A stretch of 7,829 bases of DNA from Bacteroidales bacterium (GTDB taxonomy: Bacteria > Bacteroidota > Bacteroidia > Bacteroidales > Muribaculaceae): positions 1-7,829 of the forward strand of contig JAHZGZ010000041.1 in NCBI GenBank assembly GCA_019420545.1, given 5' to 3'. How positions within the stretch are numbered: position 1 is the first letter of the stretch; every line of letters begins with the position of its first letter. The position numbers and the translations under genes were made by a program. Shown here piece after piece: positions 7,572-7,829 of the stretch. Under the pieces are notes generated by a model. The model made no database searches. It was not told where the DNA came from and saw nothing but the letters and a program-made list of their open reading frames with translations.

Positions 7572-7829
7572 ATGAAAAAACAGTTCATATTTTTATTAAT
7601 AGTTTTCTGCTCTATAATGCTTGTCGGCTGCTCCCATGAGAAAGTCTACAAAATCGGTGTGTCGCAGTGCAGTCAGGATGACTGGCGCTCCAAAATGAAC
7701 GACGAGATCAACCGTGAGGCCATGCTGCACGAAAACATCAAGGTAGAGATACGCTCGGCCGATGATGACAGCCGCAAGCAGATTGACGACATACGCTATT
7801 TTACCGACAACGGATTTGACATCATCATA
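7572..7829 (+). CDS. Sugar-sensing hybrid two-component regulator, N-terminal fragment (BT1754-like; runs off window)
   Basis: An ATG at 7572 opens a frame of 86 codons that reaches the right edge without a stop, so the gene is cut by the window. The N-terminus is MKKQF, then a hydrophobic stretch ending in LVGC (17-20), which is a good lipobox or signal segment. From about residue 27, KIGVSQCSQDDWRSKMNDEI begins a LacI/ribose-binding-protein-like periplasmic domain. It continues with EIRSADDDSRKQIDDIRYF (59-77) and an FDIII strand (82-86). This matches, from memory, the fructose-binding sensor domain of the B. thetaiotaomicron hybrid two-component regulator BT1754. The full gene would add a transmembrane helix, histidine kinase, receiver and AraC-type DNA-binding domains. 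It is divergent from the GH32 operon and probably activates it on sensing fructose. A free-standing periplasmic binding protein remains possible, because the downstream domains are not visible. Confidence 0.82.
   Translation, partial: MKKQFIFLLIVFCSIMLVGCSHEKVYKIGVSQCSQDDWRSKMNDEINREAMLHENIKVEIRSADDDSRKQIDDIRYFTDNGFDIII

Noticed and set aside
7207..7575. A 122-codon plus-strand frame spanning the GH32 start and the divergent intergenic region
   Set aside because: Half of it is antisense to the GH32 signal peptide region and half crosses AT-rich promoter DNA. The composition is not protein-like, and it ends just inside the start of the sensor gene.
1..7829. A novel defence, mobile or biosynthetic system
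   Set aside because: Every substantial reading frame is assigned to corrinoid uptake, fructoside use or its regulation. No transposase, integrase, toxin, nuclease, phage gene or CRISPR repeat is seen.

Overview
The window looks like chromosomal DNA of a Bacteroidales bacterium, with GC near 50% in the genes. A Muribaculaceae-like gut member is possible, but that is inference. The supporting signs are a BtuG-type surface lipoprotein paired with a TonB-dependent receptor, a sugar-binding sensor of the Bacteroides hybrid two-component type, start codons without Shine-Dalgarno sequences, and two exact TAnnTTTG promoter boxes of the Bacteroidetes type. There is no tRNA, rRNA, CRISPR array, insertion sequence or phage gene.

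Plus strand, 15-3210: a vitamin B12 (corrinoid) capture pair. A seven-bladed-propeller lipoprotein (BtuG family, DUF5074) is followed after about 43 bases by its TonB-dependent outer-membrane receptor (BtuB type). In B. thetaiotaomicron, BtuG sits on the BtuB barrel at the cell surface and passes cobalamin to it. The start of this operon, and any cobalamin riboswitch, would lie to the left of the window.

Convergent gap, 3211-3351 (141 bases): a small hairpin just after the btuB stop, an AT-rich inverted repeat, and a strong GC-rich hairpin that probably terminates transcription from both sides.

Minus strand, 7308-3352: a compact fructoside operon in the order secreted GH32 fructosidase, MFS sugar transporter, PfkB-family fructokinase, with gaps of 13 and 32 bases. 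The implied route is hydrolysis of sucrose or fructo-oligosaccharide in the periplasm, uptake of free fructose across the inner membrane, and phosphorylation in the cytoplasm. Neither a SusC/SusD pair nor a surface endo-fructanase is present in this operon.

Divergent regulatory gap, 7309-7571 (263 bases): one promoter box for each direction and a hairpin in the presumed leader of the GH32 transcript. From 7572 to the window edge runs the N-terminal 86 residues of a sensor closely resembling the fructose-sensing hybrid two-component regulator BT1754 of B. thetaiotaomicron. It is the likely activator of the divergent operon.

The system as a whole is a streamlined version of a known fructan/fructose utilisation locus. 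I see no convincing evidence of an undescribed system. The most useful points are the missing glycan importer, the lipobox on the sensor and the leader structure.
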